From: Actinostola sp. cb2023
Lineage: Eukaryota > Cnidaria > Anthozoa > Actiniaria > Actinostolidae
Direction of reading: 5' to 3'
NCBI GenBank assembly: GCA_033675265.1
Contig: JAUJYZ010000352.1
Coordinates: 167,682 to 231,681, forward strand
Length of the DNA: 64,000 bases
How positions within the stretch are numbered: the first letter of the stretch is position 1; each line of letters starts with the position of its first letter. A program made the translations under genes and the position numbers. The notes beneath the pieces are model-generated. The model was given only the letters and a program-made list of their open reading frames with translations, searched no databases and was not told where the DNA came from. Positions 58,020 through 64,000 of this stretch are shown here, piece after piece.

Positions 58020-59033
58020 GTTCGAACAGAGGCCAAAAGTCGCCTTGTGTTGTGGTCTTGTTGTTATTGTATCTAGTGGGCCAAATTGGAAACCAGTATT
58101 GTTGTATTGCTGTATTTGTAAACCCACTCAAAATAAAGATTACATAGTAATTATTATTATTATGTCTGTAGGATTGAATATGAACAACAAAAACTAAACG
58201 CCGAAAACTACTGCCAACTCAACAAGAAGGTCGCTGCATGAAGAAGGTCGCTGTTTGTACTTTCTTCTTGGTGTTCTGCCTTGAACAATTAAGAAAAACA
58301 TTCCCAAGAATAGATGTAAACGATTTGAAACTGCATTAAAGACTAAAATCCGATGGAAAATCTAAGGATAAAGTCGTGAAAATTGCTGGTTTTCCAAAAA
58401 GGCTGTTGATTGTTGTAGCGTGTGGATGCAAAGCTGCCGGCTTCGCCGAAGACTTTCAAAGACGTATTTTCGTCTCTTTCGTCAAACTATTTCGTCAGAA
58501 AGTGACTTCAAGTTATTCTTGGATGTGGTTTAGTGGTATCTTGTAATTATAGTTGTGGCGTTTGAAGAGTTTTCATAAGGCTATTCAAAAAACAAATTTG
58601 CCGTGAAACATGATGATGAGCGACAAGACGAGTAACGAGTGAATCAAACAAGCAGTGAAAGTAAGCGTGTTTGTTGTGTGCTTGTGTATTTTCTTTACCT
58701 AAAATGACTTAAAAATGGATTGTGAATATTTTTGTGTGTATAACGGCATCTGAATGACATGAAATCTCTGCAAAAACTACGGTTTACTTCATTCAAATTT
58801 TGATTCAACGTTTACTGGATTCACTGAGTCCACAAGTTGGCTTTTATGGCCGCTTCAGTGAAAATAAAAAGTTGAGCGCAAAAACTGTTCAAAATTACTT
58901 TGTTATCCATCGAGTGCCATTTAAAATAGAGGCCGCATCACCGGTATATTGTATTCTCTTGTTTATGACTTTGCTCAGTCAGAATCAAGTAATATTATTT
59001 CTCAAATCAGTTGATGCTGAATTAACGAATAAG
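58020..59033. other. no gene recognised
   Basis: About 1 kb of AT-rich sequence. The short frames inside have no recognisable features. Confidence 0.4.
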
Positions 59034-59038
59034 CTTAT
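59034..59038. repeat. target site duplication of the Ty3/Gypsy element, left
   Basis: CTTAT, matched at 62323-62327. Confidence 0.75.
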
Positions 59039-59177
59039 TGTAGTGTACCGATGCATGCCGGTATTATATAGACCCCGTTGCATGCTGGATAGAGAGCGGC
59101 CATGTTGAATAAAGGGTTAATCATGTATGTGAATCCTTGAGTATTGCATCCGTTCAATCCCCTCGCTAAACACCACA
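59039..59177 (+). repeat. Ty3/Gypsy 5' LTR
   Basis: Starts TG, ends CACCACA, with TATTATATAGACC (TATA-like) and GAATAAAGGG (poly-A signal). Differs from the right LTR at about six positions including one indel. Confidence 0.8.
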
Positions 59178-59278
59178 TCTGGCGAAGAGGATAAAAAAAA
59201 AAAGAAAAGAAAAACACGTAAAGAGTCTGCAGAAAGGAATTTGAGGGTTTAGGTAAATTAAGGGGATATCAACTAAAG

Positions 59279-61813
59279 TTGCATATTGATGAGTCAATAC
59301 ACCCTGTAGCACAGCCACTGCGCAGAATCCCTTTCAGTAGGCGGCGCAAGGTCGTAGAGAAGCTGGAACAGCTTGAGAAACTAGACGTGATAGAAAAAGT
59401 AGATGGGCCAACCAGCTGGGTCAACCCCTTAGTAGTGGTAGAGAAATCTGATGGGGATGTGCGAATTTGCTTAGACATGAGGCAAGCCAACCGCGCCATA
59501 GTCAGGGAAAAGCATCCAGTCCCTACCGTAGAAGAAACTCTGCAGGAGGTTTCAGGGGCCAAGGTGTTCTCAAAACTAGACTTGAACATGGCGTTTCACC
59601 AAATCGAATTACACCCAGATTCCAGAGATATCACAACTTTTGCTGGACCCAATGGTCTCTACAGATACAAGCGTTTGTTATTTGGCGTAAATATGGCAAC
59701 TGAAAAATTCCAGCAAATAATTTGGCAGATAATTAAGGATTGCCCCGGTGCGCACAACATTCACGATGATCTGCGCGTCGTGGGCGTGAACGACAAAGAG
59801 CATGACGAGAACCTTGATCGGGTGATGCATAAGCTAGAAGAAAACGGACTCACCCTGAACTATCAGAAGTGTAAGATTGGTGTACCTAGTATGATCTATA
59901 TGGGAGACGTGTTGTCCGGAGATGGACTGAAAGTGTCCAGTGAACGCGTCAAAGCAATAGTAGAAGCACCAAGACCACAAAACCAAGCTGAGATGAGGAG
60001 CTTCTTAGGCTCGGTACAGTTTTGTTCTAAGTTCATACCAAGCTTCGCCACAGTTTCAGGACCACTATGGGACCTGACGCGCAAAGCCAGTCACTGGAAG
60101 TGGGGGCAGCAAGAGGAAGAAGCTCTCAAGAAGGTGAAGGAACTTCTCACAAAGGCTCCTGTAATGGCCTACCATAAACAAGGTAGAGCAACACGTCTGA
60201 TTACAGATGCATCACCTGTTGGCCTAGGTGCCATATTAGAACAGAAGCAGGAGGATGGACTGTACCGTCCAGTGTACTATGCCAGTCGCAAGCTAAGCAA
60301 CGTGGAGAAGAGGTACTCCCAGTTTTGAAAGGGAGGCGTTGGCTGTCCGATGGGCTTGTCAGAAGTTTTACCTCTTCCTGTATGGTATTGAATTCGAGAT
60401 ACGCACTGACCACAAGCCGCTCCTTGTAGTGCTTTCACCACAGTCAAAAGCCTCCTTCTATTCGAATAGAGAGGTGGCTACTATACTTGCAACAGTTTCG
60501 ATACACAATCACACACATTCCGGGAAAAGAGAACAGTGCAGATGTCCTGAGCCGACTTTTCCAGTTGTCCAAACGCAAGAAGACGACACTAAACTTACTG
60601 AAGAATGCGCACGTAGCATAGCTAGCGAAGCTGTACCGGCAGCACTTAGCCAAAAGAGGTAGAAAAAGCTTCTGAAGAGGATGCCACCCTGCAGCTAGTG
60701 CGCAAGGCACTAAGCACCCAAGACTGGATACAGCTACAAAGGTACCATGTACAAGGCCTTGAAAGATGAGTTATGGGTCCTTGGACAATTAGTGATGAGA
60801 GGCAACCGCATAGTAATGCCACAGAGTTTTTGGAAGCGCACCATAATGTTGGCCCATGAGGGACATCAGGGGGATGGTAAGGACCAAAATCCAGGCTTCG
60901 CGAAAAAGTCTGGTGGCCTCAAGATGCAGAAACAGGTTGAGCAAGTCATACGTGCATGTCATCCCTGCCAGCTCGTAGGTCCGAGAGCCAAACCAGAGCC
61001 TGTGAGGTCCACAAAGCTACCTAAAGGACCATGGTCGGATTTGACAGCTGACTTGCTGGAAGTAACAGGAGGCGGAGCACCTTCTAGTTGTTGTAGACCA
61101 GTACACGCGTTGGCCAGAGGCAATTTTGCTGAAGAAGAAGACTGATGCAAAGGCTGTAATAAAGTGCATGCAGACCATATTTAGGACACATGGGCTGCCA
61201 GAGACTATACGCACTGATAACGGGCTCCTTTTGCCTCTAAGGAATTTGAAGGGTTCTTAGACTACCTAAGCATTGAGCACAAGAAAGGTACTCCCTTATG
61301 GCCTCAAAGCAACGGGGAGGTAGAACGCTTCCAACGAAACAATTCTGAAATCGATCAGAATTGCCAAACTAGAATCAAGCGACTGGAGAAAAGCCGTGAA
61401 GGACTTCTTATTACAGTTCAGAACAACACCACATACAGTAACTGGCATCTCACCTGCCGAGCTACTAATGGGAAGGAAAGTGCGAGATAAACTGCCCAGG
61501 ATCAGATTAACGAGTGAAACGCACGACAGAATCAGAATGTCAACAACTCTTGCGAGAAAGGGATGCCAAGGCCAACTGCGCCAGAAAGAATACGCAGAAC
61601 ATGAAGAGGTCAGCCAAGCCCTGTGACTTTCAGGAAGGCGAGGAGGTGCTCCTAAAGCAAGATAGAGAAAATAAGTTGTCGCCCAACTTCGAGCCGGAAC
61701 CTTACACTGTCCTCGAAAGGAAGGGTAACGCTGTAGTCATTGAAAACACTGAAGGCAAGACTAAGATGAGGAACATCGCATTCACGAAGAGGGTTCATCA
61801 GACCAGAAGCTGA
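59279..61813 (+). pseudogene. Ty3/Gypsy pol remnant (RT, RNase H, integrase)
   Basis: 59279-60328 holds reverse transcriptase and the start of RNase H: WVNPLVVVEK, RICLDMRQAN, FSKLDLNMAFHQIEL, FGVNMATEKFQ, catalytic HDD in NIHDDLRVVG, then FLGSVQFCSKFIP and LITDASPVGLGA. A frame break at about 60327 precedes FEIRTDHKPLL (60339 on). 60747-61145 carries the integrase zinc region (AHEGHQG, then ACHPCQ) and the core start SDLTADLLEV; the core's RTDNG and NGEVERFQ segments follow in shifted frames with a stop at about 61258. The last piece (61396-61813) holds FLLQFRTTPHTVTG and the C-terminal chromodomain-side region. No part is long enough to be an active polyprotein. Confidence 0.85.
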
Positions 61814-62182
61814 AGAGAAGAAGTACCGGGCAGAGGTGCTGCCGACATGCCACCAAACCAGCAAGTCCCACAAGACAACCTTCTAGCTCAGACACACCGG
61901 TACAGCAGACCTCTCAAGGCCAAGAACCTAGTTTTGAGCGTTCCAACTGATCTGCGACCTGCGCGCGCTTGCAAGCCGCCAGCTTGGGGATGAAAGATTA
62001 TGTTTTGTTCACAAGTAATAGATATGACCTTGAATAGCAAGTAGGGAGATCATAGTCTTTACTAGTTTTTCGTCTACATTATACTCTTAGTATAGGAAAA
62101 AAAGGCAATATTATATGGACACTGGATACTGTTAGATGATACGTTATATTAGGTTAACTTTAAGAAATAAGCAAGGGGGAGA

Positions 62183-62322
62183 TGGTGTGTACCGATGCAT
62201 GCCGGTATTATATAGACCCCGATGCATGCTGCGATAGAGAGCGGCCATGTTGAATAAAGGGTTAATCATGTATGTGAAATCTTGAGTATTGCATCCGTTC
62301 AATCCCCTCGCTAAACACCACA
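62183..62322 (+). repeat. Ty3/Gypsy 3' LTR
   Basis: 140 bp, starts TGGTGTGTACC after the purine tract and ends CACCACA before CTTAT. Confidence 0.8.
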
Positions 62323-62327
62323 CTTAT
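62323..62327. repeat. target site duplication of the Ty3/Gypsy element, right
   Basis: CTTAT, matching 59034-59038. Confidence 0.75.
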
Positions 62328-64000
62328 GTTAGTTTATACTGAATTTCTGCCTGGTGGCAGCACGTTGCCAAATTAAACTTGGGAAAGACACTCTCTCAAC
62401 AAAGAAAGGGAAACGAAAAATAACACTGATCAGGAAAGCAGGTCTCAATTGGAAGAAGAATTATAAACTTTTGGTGCAGATGAAAGAAGCAGTTGTTGAC
62501 AAAAGCATTCACTAGTTTCTTTCCGCCGGGACATTTTACATTTTCTTTGTTTATCATCTGACTCATTACTGCCGTCTCAAAAGTCTAATAATCTATAAAT
62601 TCTACGAGCCATTTATAAAATAAGGAATCAAATTCAAGAAAACAAAACAAAAAAACATGAGTGTTTTATTTCGCGGGGAATAGAGGTAGTAAGATCGCCT
62701 CTTAGCCGTATTTTAATTAAAAATTAAGATATCCCAAGAATAAGCGCGAGACTCACTCTCTGTTCCATTATGGGTCGCTTGCAGTTTAATTTCTTATTAT
62801 TGGATTATAAACATTATTTGTTTCTTAATTGGTTTGCTACATACTGGGTTCTCTAAATTGTTTCTCGCGCCGACTGATCCAAAATATAGAACTAAAACAA
62901 AGTCTCGCTCCCAGAGACAGAAATAACTTGGGAATAACTCTCTAATTATAATATGAATCAAGGGCTAAGTTACAATAAAACGTCATTAGAAGCTCTCTAA
63001 TCCGACTTTGATACCCAAAGCATTGTGAATAATATTGTTTTAGGTTTTTATAGATAACACCTGTTTCAAAACAACGTTGCCTTTGTACAAAATACAAAGT
63101 GTAAAGATAGCGCAAAAAGGAATTAATTTAGAGAAACAAAAGAAATGCACTCCAAGCTGAACTTCTCGCTCATTGTTTCTCTAATTACTGCCTTTCTAGT
63201 TACTATTTTACTATTCTTGTAATTTTGTAAATGTACATCGTTCACCTTGTGAAAACATGGTTGCCCTATTTCACAAAAGGTTTGTCCAGAGAGAAGGAGA
63301 GGTAGGAGCATGCTTCTTCAAAGACCAAAGTTGACTGCCTGGTCAGTTTTAAATTATTCTATTTTGGTGTTCCAGTAATAATTTTTTTTTTTTTAATACT
63401 TACAACTGAAAGCTTTTATGAAATAAATTATCAGTTTATGTTCATCATACCACTACACACATCATAGGAGGTTGAGCAGTTCTACACGTGGACTTAATGA
63501 ACCAATCACATGTGCCGGTATCTCTCACGTCAACGTAAATTGCAATTTTCCATTGGCAAGGAACGCCATACACAGTTATTTTTCAGTAAATAGGACGAAA
63601 CGAAAAACGCAATACTAAAGCGTAGAAAAGATGGTAAAAACAAGAAATGACTCGAACGCCACGAAACCCTGGAATCTCAAACCAGGTAAAAGGAAGTATT
63701 GTCATGTTTATATATGCTTGATTGAACTCCATTGATATGAAAATGTCGCCACAAACACTTGTAGAAATAAATGCAGACAAAAGACCTCTTATCTTCGTGC
63801 TAAACCAACATAAAATAGACACAAAAACATTTGCAATATAAGATGAGTAATCGTGACGCAGAAAATTCCATCCCACTCCATCCCACCTCTTATCCGATAT
63901 TTGCAAGATTTACGCCGTTGAAGTTTGACAACAACTTAGCCCAAACAGCGCCATTTTTTACTCGCCATTTTTGAAGTCGTGCGATGTGACGTTTTTACGA
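62328..64000. other. no gene recognised; dispersed repeat at 62790-63040
   Basis: 62790-63040 is a diverged copy of the segment at 31905-32110 and 32670-32860 (TTTCTCGCGCCGACTGATCC). The rest is AT-rich without a supported exon. The short minus-strand frames near 63123 and 63583 have no recognisable domain. Confidence 0.45.

Larger units (their letters stand above)
59039..62322 (+). mobile_element. Ty3/Gypsy LTR retrotransposon, internally deleted and degenerate
   Basis: It has 139- and 140-bp LTRs, a CTTAT duplication, a purine tract GCAAGGGGGAGA directly before the right LTR, and a TGGCGAAGAGG stretch two bases after the left LTR as candidate primer-binding site. Only about 100 bp separate the left LTR from the reverse transcriptase frame, so gag, protease and the start of reverse transcriptase are missing. 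RT, RNase H and integrase pieces follow with at least four frame breaks. It cannot be autonomous. Confidence 0.88.

Noticed and set aside
63583..63906. 107-residue minus-strand frame
   Set aside because: No recognisable domain; ordinary random-length frame in AT-rich sequence.

Overview
The window looks like nuclear DNA of an anthozoan cnidarian, most likely a stony coral. The support is: intron-containing genes with phase-1 EGF exons, a two-exon secreted PAN/EGF/fibrinogen-like gene of the kind common in coral genomes, a BEL/Pao and a Ty3/Gypsy LTR retrotransposon, a tRNA-like SINE, and a dense load of short inverted-repeat elements. Species cannot be named from sequence alone. All calls are by eye; no similarity search was run. 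Splice sites were placed from GT/AG, reading phase and domain continuity.

Left part (1-8.8 kb, minus strand): five exons of one extracellular-matrix type gene. In gene order they are the end of an EMI-like domain (8685-8800), a plain EGF (5857-5955), then three calcium-binding EGF exons (3160-3285, 2223-2378, 754-879). All junctions agree in phase. The gene runs out of the window on the left, and its first exons were not found. Two minisatellites have grown out of the edges of one EGF exon: a 142-bp x3 repeat copying its donor half and an 82-bp x24 repeat copying its acceptor.

10.0-18.3 kb: a BEL/Pao retrotransposon on the minus strand. Its two 785-bp LTRs look identical, the target duplication is ATGGC, and all gag-pol domains are present with two frame breaks. 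It sits inside a composite inverted-repeat element whose empty relative lies at 431-730. 18-28 kb: mobile-element debris, two exons of a small secreted cysteine-containing protein (20018-20638, minus), a 47-base G run, and a large nested inverted repeat carrying four cystatin-like exon fragments.

28.2-57 kb: two tandem paralogues of a secreted PAN-EGF-fibrinogen-like gene on the minus strand (exons 28440-29288 + 30861-31199; exons 36985-37830 + 55943-56281). Their single intron hosts, on the plus strand, a short element with about 145-bp terminal inverted repeats carrying a broken F-box-like reading frame. In the first paralogue this intron is 1.6 kb. In the second it is 18.1 kb, because a 15-bp satellite (AACATACTCATGATC, with a C/T variant) has expanded to about 15.7 kb. 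The other paralogue still has the single-copy seed (AACATCCGCATGATC), so the birth site can be read directly. The left edge of the array has a 991-bp tandem copy in which the satellite motif is progressively mixed into unique sequence; this may be a consensus or assembly artefact. Between the paralogues lie A/T-rich GGAAATTC arrays, an 11-bp satellite, and a perfect 550-bp (CTGT)n tract.

57-64 kb: a 672-bp fold-back element and an internally deleted, frame-broken Ty3/Gypsy element (59039-62322, 139/140-bp LTRs, CTTAT target duplication), then sequence with no recognised gene.
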